From assembly GCA_964613045.1 (NCBI GenBank), contig CAZTFS010000021.1:1-25182 (forward strand): 25,182 bases of DNA, in the 5' to 3' direction. The translations under genes and the position numbers were made by a program. Source of the DNA: UBA1081 sp964613045. GTDB taxonomy: Bacteria; Bacillota; Clostridia; Oscillospirales; Acutalibacteraceae. Numbering within the stretch: the stretch's first letter is position 1; every line of letters starts with the position of its first letter. Below are positions 1 through 7,974 of this stretch, piece by piece. Below the pieces are notes generated by a model. It saw only the letters and a program-made list of their open reading frames with translations, had not been told where the DNA came from and did not search any database.

Positions 1-5
1 GCAGT

Positions 6-35
6 AAACAGGATCGGTTTTCACCGACCCTGTTT
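6..35 (-). terminator. Intrinsic terminator of the ABC transporter operon
   Basis: Read on the minus strand, a 13-bp stem (one G-U pair) closed by a GAAA tetraloop begins about ten bases after the permease stop codon. Outer bases 1-7 and 39-45 are also complementary and can lengthen the structure across an internal loop. The expected U-tract would lie beyond the window edge, so termination is inferred from the hairpin alone. Confidence 0.7.
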
Positions 36-45
36 TAATTACTGC

Positions 46-2448
46 TTATTTTATGCTTGCCGGCAGTTTGCCTTCGGGAATATAGCAAAGCGAGCTGCTT
101 CCGTCCGCTGTTTTGAATGATACGAACCAGCCCTTATCAATGTCATCCTGTTCGTACATAGTATATGAACACTTCATAAGCTCGCTGATAGTTTCAGCGT
201 CCTTTACAACCGTTCCGTTTGCGTCTGCTTCAAGGGTATTTTCATAATTTACCCAATCCTGACCTGAAATTGATTTTGCTGATGAGTATTTTGCCATATA
301 TAATCTTGAAAATGTGCCGTACTTGAGATAGTTTTCAGGAATTGCCGTGTTAACAGCAGTTTGTGCATCTATGACTTCCGCCGAAACAAATTCGGGAGCA
401 GTCGTCAGCTTATCATAAAGTCCGATATCCTTGAGCACCTGTATCGTGTTGGTCATATCGGTGGTAATGTGTGTTGTAAAACCGGGGTCCCACATTGAAC
501 CATACCATGTGCCATCTGCATATTTTGCCGAATAATCAATTTCCGTCACGGTCGTTTCATCGTCAGCAGGTACAAGATACTCCGAAGCACCGTAATAATT
601 GTACTGATCAAGGTAATAAATGAATGCAACGGGAGCTTCTTCGGGATAATATTTTTCCTGTGCGGAACGGTCAAGCAGATCCTCATAAAGTGCGTCAAGC
701 AGCTTTACCCTGTCGGTCTCATTCAGATTTACTTCAAATTCCTTATCAAAGTACATGCTGTAAAGCTTGACGGTATAGGATTCTCTCAGCGTTGTCTGAG
801 CCAGAGCAAAAACATATTCCGGTGAATCCTCATAACTCTTAAACTCCTTGATATCGCCCTTGAAATAATTTACGAGAGCTTCGGTATAATAGTCACAGTC
901 TTCAAGGAAAAGTACTTTTTTGTAGCTTTCGGGAGAAACTGAGTCAAAGCTTCTCTCTAATGTACTGCCGTCTTTGAGTGTATATACAAACTGTATATCG
1001 TTGCTGAGACTTCTTTCGCTTTCATCCGACTCTACGATTGACTTGTGAGCTTCAACTACTGCATTTATATCCTTTTCAGTTTTAAATTCACCTGTAATGC
1101 AGTCAGAATATTCATAGTAACCCAGTTCATACCACTGCCATGTATATCCGCCTTCACTGAAAAGTCCGTATTCGGAATTTGTGCCGACGAATGTGACTGC
1201 CACGCTTTTTATATCGCTGACATCGGGTATCTTCTGAGAAAAACCGAACAGTCCCGCATTAAAAATGAATACAATGGCTATGGAAACAGCAATACCGACG
1301 GGTAATTTATAAAGACCTTTTGCAAATTTTTTAAGATCTCTGAGAACGATTATTTCAAGAAGCAGATGAACAAAGGCAAACGCAGCTGCACCCACCACAA
1401 GACCTAAAACAAAATCATCGAAGAGCTGTACCAGTATGCAGAATACGGCAAAAGCGGCAAGTAACGATACTGCGGAATTAAGATAACGGTTTGTACCGAT
1501 AAAACCGCATATCTCAGCTTTTCTTTTGTTAAAGAGAAGCACTGACAGGAAGAAAACTGCCACGCATATTGCAAGCCAGATAAATGCATAACCGAAATCC
1601 GGAGCAATTGCAGGGACAAGTTCTTTTTCATTTGCTTTGTTTGATACAGCAAACTCAATTATCTGATCCTGTCCCCAGAAAACGGGGCTTAACCAACTGA
1701 ATTTTTCCGGCAGACTTGATGCGGCTGTCCCGTCGCCGTAATACCAACTGTTTGCATAAATAAAATCGTCGCCGTATGGATTGCCGAAAAGGAATTTATC
1801 CATAAGTGCCTGAATACTGTAAAGAAAAATGTCGGGTATAAAGAGAATGATTGCGGAAAATATCGCCGTTTCAAAAGTCGTTCCCACTGCTGCAAACACA
1901 GCCGAAGTAATGGTGTATGACGTAAAAGCCGTAAACGTAAATTTCAGAAAATAATAAATGACTGCTTTAAGTAAGGATGCCGAATAACCGACTGTTGCAA
2001 TGTTACCGATAAAGAGAACGAGCATGGGAAGAAGCATCGCAATAAAGATAAGAAATAAACCCGAAAAATACTTTCCGCAGAAAAGCTTTGTTCTTGTGAT
2101 GCCCAGTGAATAATAAACATTCACCATCTTCTTTGATGTGATAAAATTAAATGTACATATTCCCGCCAGCACACCACCGACTGCAACCACTATCAGAAGC
2201 ACAGTTGACATGTAGCTTGCATCGGGGAACAGCAGAAAATGATAGTTTTCTGTATTTGCCACATAGCCTGTTATGTTCCAGTTCTCGTCATATGTAGGAC
2301 TTTCGGTAAAAAGCTCAAGAAGTGAAAAGAATGTTGTGGAAAATGCCGTTACACCGAAAAGCAGAACCGCCACTGCGGCTGTCATGCTTTTAAGGCCCTG
2401 CTTAAATGTGAATTTAATAGGATTACTTGATGATCGCCTTGTAGTCAT
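46..2448 (-). CDS. ABC transporter permease, large ABC-2-like membrane protein
   Basis: An 800-residue membrane protein, probably the transmembrane half of an ABC exporter. Hydrophobic segments lie near residues 22-45, 80-105, 130-150, 160-200, 285-305 and 325-395. They are followed by a long hydrophilic C-terminal region (about 420-800), rich in Tyr, Asp and Glu and probably outside the membrane. Its start overlaps the 3' end of the upstream ATPase gene by 26 bases, so the two are almost certainly translationally coupled and form one transporter. The substrate cannot be read from the sequence. The ATPase resembles the YtrB/BcrA class, which handles cell-envelope antibiotics or unknown substrates, but the large C-terminal domain is not one I recognise. 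No regulator gene adjoins it. Confidence 0.8.
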   Translation of the reverse strand: MTTRRSSSNPIKFTFKQGLKSMTAAVAVLLFGVTAFSTTFFSLLELFTESPTYDENWNITGYVANTENYHFLLFPDASYMSTVLLIVVAVGGVLAGICTFNFITSKKMVNVYYSLGITRTKLFCGKYFSGLFLIFIAMLLPMLVLFIGNIATVGYSASLLKAVIYYFLKFTFTAFTSYTITSAVFAAVGTTFETAIFSAIILFIPDIFLYSIQALMDKFLFGNPYGDDFIYANSWYYGDGTAASSLPEKFSWLSPVFWGQDQIIEFAVSNKANEKELVPAIAPDFGYAFIWLAICVAVFFLSVLLFNKRKAEICGFIGTNRYLNSAVSLLAAFAVFCILVQLFDDFVLGLVVGAAAFAFVHLLLEIIVLRDLKKFAKGLYKLPVGIAVSIAIVFIFNAGLFGFSQKIPDVSDIKSVAVTFVGTNSEYGLFSEGGYTWQWYELGYYEYSDCITGEFKTEKDINAVVEAHKSIVESDESERSLSNDIQFVYTLKDGSTLERSFDSVSPESYKKVLFLEDCDYYTEALVNYFKGDIKEFKSYEDSPEYVFALAQTTLRESYTVKLYSMYFDKEFEVNLNETDRVKLLDALYEDLLDRSAQEKYYPEEAPVAFIYYLDQYNYYGASEYLVPADDETTVTEIDYSAKYADGTWYGSMWDPGFTTHITTDMTNTIQVLKDIGLYDKLTTAPEFVSAEVIDAQTAVNTAIPENYLKYGTFSRLYMAKYSSAKSISGQDWVNYENTLEADANGTVVKDAETISELMKCSYTMYEQDDIDKGWFVSFKTADGSSSLCYIPEGKLPASIK

Positions 2449-3322
2449 AGTCTGTTCCCTCCATTTCCTGCATGAATATTTCTTCCAGCGAAAGACTGAT
2501 CTTTTCAGTCACAGCAGGAGCAAGCTTTTTGATCTGTTCTTCTGCCTCCTCTGTATTTCCGCTGACTGTAAAGAGTGCCAACTGACCGTCTTTTACAAGA
2601 TTGTCGCACTTTATATCTTTAAACTCCTCCAATGTAAATTCCCTTGCAAAAGCAAGTCTGAATTTTGTTTTTCCGTAGGACAGCTCGTCCACAGCTCCGG
2701 TAATGGATATCTTCTTACCGTTGATTATACCGATGTGATCGCACAGATTTTCAAGCTCCTGCAAATTATGAGATGAAATAATGACGGTGGTGTTGTTTTC
2801 TTTGATAGTTTCCTTGAGAAGACCTTTCATAAGAAGGCGTTTCTGCGGGTCGATGCCGTCAAAGGATTCATCAAGAAGCAGAAGCTTCGGATGAGTTGCC
2901 AGAGCAAGCACCATCTCAGCCTGTCTTTGCATACCTTTTGAAAAACCGTTGATGCGTTTTTTAGGATCGAGCCCGAATGCATCAACCAATCTGTTGAAAG
3001 TGTCGTAATTAAAACGTGTATAATAGCCGTTGTAGAAATCAGCCATTTTTTTCATGTTCGCATACGGTCCGAAGTACAGATCATCGGGCATAAAAAACAG
3101 CTCTTTCTTTTTCTTTTCATTATTAAAGATATTTTCGCCGTCGAAAAGCACTTCCCCTTCTTCGGGCTTGTAGATTCCCGAAATATTTTTTAGCAAGGTG
3201 GTCTTACCTGCTCCGTTGTATCCTACAAGACCGTAAACACTACCATTCTCTACAGAGAGCGAGATATCCTGCAAAGCCGTAAATTTACCGAAGCGTTTTG
3301 TCAGCTTTTTCACTTCGATCAT
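2423..3322 (-). CDS. ABC transporter ATP-binding protein, YtrB/BcrA-like
   Basis: A 299-residue cytoplasmic ATPase that would power the permease encoded next. Walker A is GYNGAGKT (34-41), the ABC signature is FSKGMQRQ (127-134), Walker B is LLLLDE (147-152) and the switch histidine is His185. The usual Q-loop glutamine is not obvious: the equivalent region reads FFMPDDLYFG (76-85), a form common in YtrB-like ATPases. The C-terminal 70 residues form a short accessory domain, as in drug-type exporters. The start has GGAGG at 3331-3335, eight bases upstream. The gene is first in a two-gene operon and overlaps the permease start. The substrate is unknown. Confidence 0.88.
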   Translation of the reverse strand: MIEVKKLTKRFGKFTALQDISLSVENGSVYGLVGYNGAGKTTLLKNISGIYKPEEGEVLFDGENIFNNEKKKKELFFMPDDLYFGPYANMKKMADFYNGYYTRFNYDTFNRLVDAFGLDPKKRINGFSKGMQRQAEMVLALATHPKLLLLDESFDGIDPQKRLLMKGLLKETIKENNTTVIISSHNLQELENLCDHIGIINGKKISITGAVDELSYGKTKFRLAFAREFTLEEFKDIKCDNLVKDGQLALFTVSGNTEEAEEQIKKLAPAVTEKISLSLEEIFMQEMEGTDYDYKAIIK

Positions 3323-3347
3323 AATAAAAACCTCCCTCGTTTTTCCT

Positions 3348-3385
3348 TTGACTCTATTATACAGTCAAGCTTTTTCAACAGTCAA
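3348..3385 (-). promoter_or_regulatory. Promoter of the ABC operon with inverted repeat over the -10
   Basis: Minus-strand -35 TTGACT (3380-3385) and -10 TATAAT (3356-3361) are separated by 18 bp. An inverted repeat, TTGACT at 3348-3353 and AGTCAA at 3363-3368 with a 9-bp gap, brackets the -10 box, and the -35 repeats the same hexamer a third time. This is a natural operator arrangement for a dimeric repressor. No regulator gene is seen nearby, so the binding protein is unknown. Confidence 0.6.
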
Positions 3386-3449
3386 TCGAATTATCTGTTT
3401 TTAACTACTTCTTTGATAAATCTTTATAATTACGAAGCTGTAACAAATA

Positions 3450-3478
3450 TTGACAACGGAATTTTGTGCTGATATTAT
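3450..3478 (+). promoter_or_regulatory. Promoter upstream of the Na/Pi cotransporter gene
   Basis: TTGACA (3450-3455) and TATTAT (3473-3478) are separated by 17 bp, a near-consensus sigma-A promoter. It would give a leader of about 145 nt before the cotransporter start. The leader contains a small ORF with a ribosome binding site and a perfect 10-bp palindrome, TTGTATACAA (3567-3576). I see no clear Pho box. Confidence 0.65.
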
Positions 3479-3504
3479 AAAATTGAAAACGAGGAGTCAG
3501 CAAT

Positions 3505-3582
3505 ATGAATAATTACAGAAAAGACGGCTTTTTGCATTTGATATATTCGGATAAAATTCAATTTTGTTGTATACAAATCTGA
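3505..3582 (+). CDS. Possible 25-codon leader ORF
   Basis: An ATG preceded by GAGGAG (3491-3496) at suitable spacing opens a 25-residue frame starting MNNYRKDGF and ending IQFCCIQI, with a TGA stop. It lies between the strong promoter at 3450-3478 and the cotransporter gene, so it would be translated first from the same mRNA. It could be a regulatory leader peptide, a gene remnant or chance. I recognise no family, and the only support is the ribosome binding site and its position. Confidence 0.3.
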   Translation: MNNYRKDGFLHLIYSDKIQFCCIQI

Positions 3583-3630
3583 AAATATGTGTTAAATTAA
3601 AGGTATAGAAACTATCGGGAGGGTGCTTTT

Positions 3631-5376
3631 ATGGACATATACAGCATAATTTCAATGATCGGCGGACTTGCTTTGTTTCTTTACGGCATGCATGTTTTAT
3701 CTGCAGGTCTGGAAAAAACAGCGGGCGGCAAAATGGAGTCTGTTCTCAAGAAACTGACGTCCAACCGTTTCAAAGGGCTTTTTCTCGGTGCTGCAGTCAC
3801 AGCCGTAATACAGTCCTCTTCCGCAGTTACGGTTATGCTTGTGGGGCTTGTCAATTCAGGCATCATGCAGCTTCCGCAGGCAATCAGTGTTACCATGGGT
3901 TCAAACATCGGAACTACAGTTACGGCATGGATACTGAGCCTTACGGGAATCAACAGCGAAAATATATTTGTAAATATGCTTAAGCCTGCGAACTTTTCAC
4001 CCATTGTTGCATTCCTTGGTATCGTACTTATTATGGCGGGAAGAAAACAGAGCCATAAGGACATGGGTACTGTCTGTCTCGGTTTTGCGGTGCTTATGTA
4101 CGGCATGACTGCCATGTCAGGTGCAGTGGATGTACTTGCCGATGATCCCCGCTTTACAAAATTATTTACATTGTTCAGCAATCCCGTTATGGGCGTACTT
4201 GCAGGCTTGGTTTTTACGGCTGTAATTCAGTCGTCATCCGCATCCGTGGGCGTTCTGCAGGCACTTTCCGTTACGGGAGCGATAACTTACGGCTCTGCGA
4301 TACCTATCATAATGGGACAAAATATCGGCACTTGCGTTTCTTCACTGATCGCATCTGTGGGCACTTCAAAAAACGCAAAACGTGTTGCGGCTGTGCATGT
4401 GCTGTTCAATTCCATCGGCACGGTCATCTGCCTTACACTCTGGCTGACAGCAGATGCCCTATTCGGCTTTGCTTTTACCGACACGGCTGTTGAACCGTTT
4501 GAAATTGCAATTCTTCACTCAATTTTCAATATCGCAACAACAATAATGCTGTTCCCGTTTGCCGGTCTTCTGGAAAAGCTTGTAAGAAAAATAATTCCGG
4601 ATGCACACGAAAAGGAAGACGACGTGCTTCTTGATGAACGCATAATGACCGTTCCGGCTGTTGCCGTTGCAAAGGCATCCGACGTTACCGCCGACATGGC
4701 TTCCGTCGCAAAAAAAGCCGTAAAGGGAGCTGTTCAGCTCTTTGACAGATACGACAGTAAGCTTTTTGAAGAAACTGCCGCATTGGAAGCAAAGATAGAC
4801 CGATATGAAGATGAGCTGGGCACATATCTTGTAAAATTATCGGGAAAAGAGGTTAACGATTCCGATTCGATGCAGATTTCAAAGCTTCTTCATACTATCA
4901 GCGACTTTGAAAGAATCGGTGACCACGCAAGCAATCTTATTGACACGGCAAAAGAGATGCATGACAAGAAAATATCATTTTCAAAAGAGGCAAAGGACGA
5001 GCTTGACAATCTTTCGGAAGCAATTTCTGAAATTCTTTCCATTACCGTAAAAGCGTTCAGGACTGACGATGTTTCTCTTGCCGAAACAGTCGAGCCTCTC
5101 GAAGAAGTAATTGACAAGATAACCCAGGAAACAAGAAACCGCCATATCGACCGTCTGAAAAAAGGTGACTGCACAATAGAATTGGGCTTTATTCTCACGG
5201 ATATACTTACAAATTACGAACGCATTTCAGATCACTGTTCAAATATCGCCGTTGCGGTTATTGAGACCCGACGGGGAACGTTTGATTCTCATGAATATCT
5301 GAACACCGTCAAAACAGAAAATGACGGTAAATTTGCAGAGTATTATGACAGATATATCAAAAAGTACTCCATATAA
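3631..5376 (+). CDS. Na+/phosphate cotransporter with C-terminal PhoU domain
   Basis: A 581-residue membrane protein of the Na/Pi cotransporter family (NptA/YjbB type), which moves phosphate across the cytoplasmic membrane coupled to sodium. The transport core covers about residues 1-320 and contains the two inverted hallmark repeats, QSSSAVTVMLVG (about 61-72) and QSSSASVGVLQ (about 200-210), each followed by a GxNIGT motif. Residues about 350-565 form two helical PhoU-like repeats with the 'F.RIGDHA.N' and 'YERISDHC.NIA' signatures, thought to tune transport to phosphate status. The start is well supported by GGGAGGG at 3617-3623. The gene stands alone, and its stop codon lies against a palindromic repeat. 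The direction of phosphate movement is not decided by sequence. Confidence 0.9.
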   Translation: MDIYSIISMIGGLALFLYGMHVLSAGLEKTAGGKMESVLKKLTSNRFKGLFLGAAVTAVIQSSSAVTVMLVGLVNSGIMQLPQAISVTMGSNIGTTVTAWILSLTGINSENIFVNMLKPANFSPIVAFLGIVLIMAGRKQSHKDMGTVCLGFAVLMYGMTAMSGAVDVLADDPRFTKLFTLFSNPVMGVLAGLVFTAVIQSSSASVGVLQALSVTGAITYGSAIPIIMGQNIGTCVSSLIASVGTSKNAKRVAAVHVLFNSIGTVICLTLWLTADALFGFAFTDTAVEPFEIAILHSIFNIATTIMLFPFAGLLEKLVRKIIPDAHEKEDDVLLDERIMTVPAVAVAKASDVTADMASVAKKAVKGAVQLFDRYDSKLFEETAALEAKIDRYEDELGTYLVKLSGKEVNDSDSMQISKLLHTISDFERIGDHASNLIDTAKEMHDKKISFSKEAKDELDNLSEAISEILSITVKAFRTDDVSLAETVEPLEEVIDKITQETRNRHIDRLKKGDCTIELGFILTDILTNYERISDHCSNIAVAVIETRRGTFDSHEYLNTVKTENDGKFAEYYDRYIKKYSI

Positions 5377-5501
5377 ACAATAATTTGTCGAACCAATTAA
5401 CAATGTACAATGTACAATCGTGCAGATGTAGCGATGCAGGCGGTTTTTTTGTAAATCATTGTACATTGTAAATTGTAAATTGTTCATTGATGAATTCTGA
5501 T
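5375..5501 (+). repeat. Palindromic interspersed repeat, copy 1
   Basis: About 127 bp that recur, in the opposite orientation, at 19344-19476. By eye the copies differ by about half a dozen substitutions, a 7-base TTACAAT unit and one base in a T-run. The arms, built of TTACAAT/TGTACAAT units, are complementary to each other, so the element can form a long imperfect hairpin around the central stretch at about 5416-5450. It begins exactly at the end of the cotransporter gene, starting AAACAATAATTTGTC. It carries no gene and behaves like a miniature (MITE- or REP-like) element. Confidence 0.85.
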
Positions 5502-5533
5502 CTGTTTCATAATTTTTTTATTATAAACACAAA

Positions 5534-5595
5534 AACCGTGATATCAGCGTGATGCTCAGTTAAGAGTATCACACCGATGCCACGGTTATTTTTTT
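5534..5595. terminator. Bidirectional terminator between cotransporter gene and glnN
   Basis: AACCGTG (5534-5540) pairs with CACGGTT (5581-5587). The interior continues as a long stem (ATATCAGCGTGAT against GTATCACACCGAT with G-U pairs). On the plus strand it is followed by a T-rich run (5588-5595); on the minus strand by TTTTTGTGTTT. It can therefore end both the converging cotransporter and glutamine synthetase transcripts. Confidence 0.8.
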
Positions 5596-5600
5596 ATAAA

Positions 5601-7700
5601 TTACACACCGAAAAGAAGGTCTGTATACGTAGGATACGGCATATATTCATCGGGCATATCGACCTCGATCTCATCTGCCACTGCACGCAGAGCTTCCATT
5701 GCAGGAATAAGAGTATCCCTCATATAATTTGCAAGCTCCTGTCCCATCTTCATCTCTTTTGCACCGAGAACCGCATCATCAAGAGCAGCAATTTTACGGT
5801 ACATACCGTTGATAAGCTTTGAAAGCTTTGATGCAAGCAGATATGCAGCATCTTCCGAAACATCAATACCGACAGACTTTTTGACTTCAACAGAAGAGGC
5901 AAGATCGGAGGAATACTTGATTGCTGCAGGAAGGAGCTGTTTCTTTGCCATTTCAAGCATTGTAAGTGCTTCTGCCGTTACTGTTTTGCAGTAATTTTCA
6001 GCGAGTATCTCATATCTTGCATGCACTTCGACCCCGGTAAAGATATGATGCTTCTCAAACAGATCGATATTTTTCTCTGAAATGTAATAAGGAAGTGCAT
6101 CAGCGGTTGTTCTGAGATTAAGAAGACCTCTCCTCTCAGCTTCCTCTACCCATTCATCAGCATAACCGTTACCGTCAAAGAGTATTCTGTCATGAGCCTT
6201 GAGCTCTCTTCTGCATATCTTCATAACATGAGCTTTGGGATCTTCGACCTGTTCAAGCTCATCAGCAAACTGAGAGAGCGACTCAGCAACGATAGTGTTA
6301 AGGAATATGTTAGGACCTGCAACTGATGAAGCAGAGCCGATCATTCTGAACTCGAACTTGTTACCCGTAAATGCAAAGGGAGAAGTTCTGTTTCTGTCAG
6401 TTGTGTCCTTCATAAAGTCGGGAAGAACATCAACACCTGTCTCCATACGGACTCTTTCGGGAACATTCTCAAAATCGTTATCCTTTTTCTTGATAGCGTC
6501 AACGATTGCGGAAAGATCGTCGCCGAGGAAGATGGAAACGATCGCAGGAGGTGCTTCACTTGCACCGAGACGATGGTCATTGCCTGCACTTGCAGCGGAA
6601 ATTCTCAGAAGATCCTGATAATCGTCAACAGCCTTGATGACCGCCGTAAGGAACAACAGGAATGTGGTGTTTGTTTTTGGGTCTTTTCCGGGATCAAGCA
6701 GATTTTTGCCTGTGTCAGTTGAAATAGACCAGTTGTTATGCTTGCCGCTTCCGTTTACTCCTGCAAAGGGCTTTTCGTGAAGCAGACAGGTAAGACCGTG
6801 CTTCTTTGCAACCTTTTTCATGATCTCCATTGTAAGCTGATTGTGATCGGTTGCAATATTTGTGGTGGTATAAACGGGTGCAAGCTCGTGCTGAGCAGGT
6901 GCAGCCTCATTATGCTCTGTTTTTGCAAAAACACCTAATTTCCAGAGTTCTTCGTCAAGATCATGCATGTATGCCATGACTCTGGGCTTGATAGCTCCGA
7001 AATAATGGTCATCCATTCCCTGTGATTTGGGAGATTTTGCACCGAAAAGTGTTCTTCCCGTAAGCACAAGGTCTTTTCTCTTTTCATAAAGTGCTCTGTC
7101 AATGAGAAAATATTCCTGTTCGGGGCCTACTGTGGAAATAACACGCTTGGCGGGAACACCGATAAGGTTAAGAACTCTGACAGCCTGCTTACTCAGCTCC
7201 TCGGTTGAACGCAGAAGCGGAGTTTTCTTATCGAGAACCTCGCCTGTATACGAACAGAAGACTGTGGGAATACACAGTGAATCATCTTTTATAAATGCGT
7301 AGGAAGTGGGATCCCAGGCGGTGTAGCCTCTTGCTTCAAAGGTGGAACGGATACCGCCCGAAGGGAAACTTGACGCATCGGATTCACCCTTTATCAGCTC
7401 TTTACCGGAGAACTCCATTATAACTCTTCCGCCGGGAGCAGGTGTGATAAAGCTGTCGTGCTTTTCGGCAGTGATACCCGTCATAGGCTGGAACCAATGG
7501 GTATAGTGAGTCGCACCCTTGCTGATAGCCCAGTCTTTCATTGCGTGAGCAACGGCATTTGCAAGAGTGATGTCAAGCTCCTTACCCTCTTCAACGGTCT
7601 TGTGAAGAGATCTGTAGACCTCTTTGGGAAGAGTGGAACGCATTACCTCGTCATTAAAAACGAGACAGCCGAACATCTCGGGAACATTATTACAAGCCAT
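5601..7700 (-). CDS. glnN: Glutamine synthetase type III
   Basis: A 699-residue enzyme that makes glutamine from glutamate, ammonia and ATP in the cytoplasm. Length and motifs fit the GSIII (GlnN) class of large dodecamers known from Bacteroides, Ruminococcus and cyanobacteria, not the 440-470 residue GSI. Visible motifs are the metal-binding GPEQEYF (192-198), EHNEAAPAQHE (262-272) and NGSGKHNNWS (316-325). The start has AAGGAG about 7 bases upstream. Its own promoter lies at 7804-7833, and an intrinsic terminator at 7753-7783 sits between promoter and start codon, suggesting that expression is attenuated. It ends at a shared bidirectional terminator. Confidence 0.95.
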   Translation of the reverse strand: MACNNVPEMFGCLVFNDEVMRSTLPKEVYRSLHKTVEEGKELDITLANAVAHAMKDWAISKGATHYTHWFQPMTGITAEKHDSFITPAPGGRVIMEFSGKELIKGESDASSFPSGGIRSTFEARGYTAWDPTSYAFIKDDSLCIPTVFCSYTGEVLDKKTPLLRSTEELSKQAVRVLNLIGVPAKRVISTVGPEQEYFLIDRALYEKRKDLVLTGRTLFGAKSPKSQGMDDHYFGAIKPRVMAYMHDLDEELWKLGVFAKTEHNEAAPAQHELAPVYTTTNIATDHNQLTMEIMKKVAKKHGLTCLLHEKPFAGVNGSGKHNNWSISTDTGKNLLDPGKDPKTNTTFLLFLTAVIKAVDDYQDLLRISAASAGNDHRLGASEAPPAIVSIFLGDDLSAIVDAIKKKDNDFENVPERVRMETGVDVLPDFMKDTTDRNRTSPFAFTGNKFEFRMIGSASSVAGPNIFLNTIVAESLSQFADELEQVEDPKAHVMKICRRELKAHDRILFDGNGYADEWVEEAERRGLLNLRTTADALPYYISEKNIDLFEKHHIFTGVEVHARYEILAENYCKTVTAEALTMLEMAKKQLLPAAIKYSSDLASSVEVKKSVGIDVSEDAAYLLASKLSKLINGMYRKIAALDDAVLGAKEMKMGQELANYMRDTLIPAMEALRAVADEIEVDMPDEYMPYPTYTDLLFGV

Positions 7701-7752
7701 ATCAAAATTCTCCTTTTAAACAGGATTTCTTACATTTATTTTATAATATATG

Positions 7753-7783
7753 AAAAAAGGTGCCGAAATCTATCATCGGCACC
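7753..7783 (-). terminator. Promoter-proximal intrinsic terminator (attenuator) in the glnN leader
   Basis: On the minus strand GGTGCCGA and TCGGCACC (7776-7783 and 7759-7766) form a perfect 8-bp GC-rich stem with a 9-nt loop, followed directly by six T residues. It lies only about 15-20 nt after the expected start of transcription from the glnN promoter and about 50 nt before the glnN start codon. It could also end read-through from the dockerin genes upstream. The short distance leaves little room for a separate antiterminator stem, so release by a protein is more likely than a riboswitch. Confidence 0.75.
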
Positions 7784-7974
7784 GAAGCTGTTGATATGAA
7801 TAAATTATAAATCGGCACAGCACAATTTGTCAATAGTTTTTTATTCTTTCGGCATGAAACACAAAAAGAAAATCACAAAACACAGCACAAAATGCATTGT
7901 GAACAATTACAGTCTTGCGGATTTGCGGAGAATCAACCTTGCATCTGCGGCGGAAACACTACCGTCACCGTTCA
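7782..7974. repeat. Source segment of a partial duplication (glnN promoter plus dockerin 3' end)
   Basis: Bases 7782-7825 match 9024-9067 with one difference. Bases 7891-7974 are identical to 9068-9151 over 84 bp. The 65 bp in between are absent from the second copy. Both ends of the missing piece carry the direct repeat CACAGCACAA (7816-7825 and 7881-7890), and one copy of it remains at 9058-9067. Confidence 0.88.
7804..7833 (-). promoter_or_regulatory. glnN promoter
   Basis: On the minus strand TTGACA (7828-7833) and TATAAT (7804-7809) are both perfect consensus boxes, with an 18-bp spacer. The -10 and most of the spacer recur at 9046-9067, but that copy has lost the -35 box. Confidence 0.75.

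Noticed and set aside
3689..3760. Phage or transposon boundaries around the plus-strand cotransporter
   Set aside because: No integrase, transposase, tRNA or target duplication was found, and codon usage looks like that of its neighbours.
5375..5501. TTACAAT/TGTACAAT-rich region as a CRISPR array or origin iterons
   Set aside because: There are no regular spacers. The units belong to a self-complementary element found again at 19344-19476, and no replication gene is nearby.
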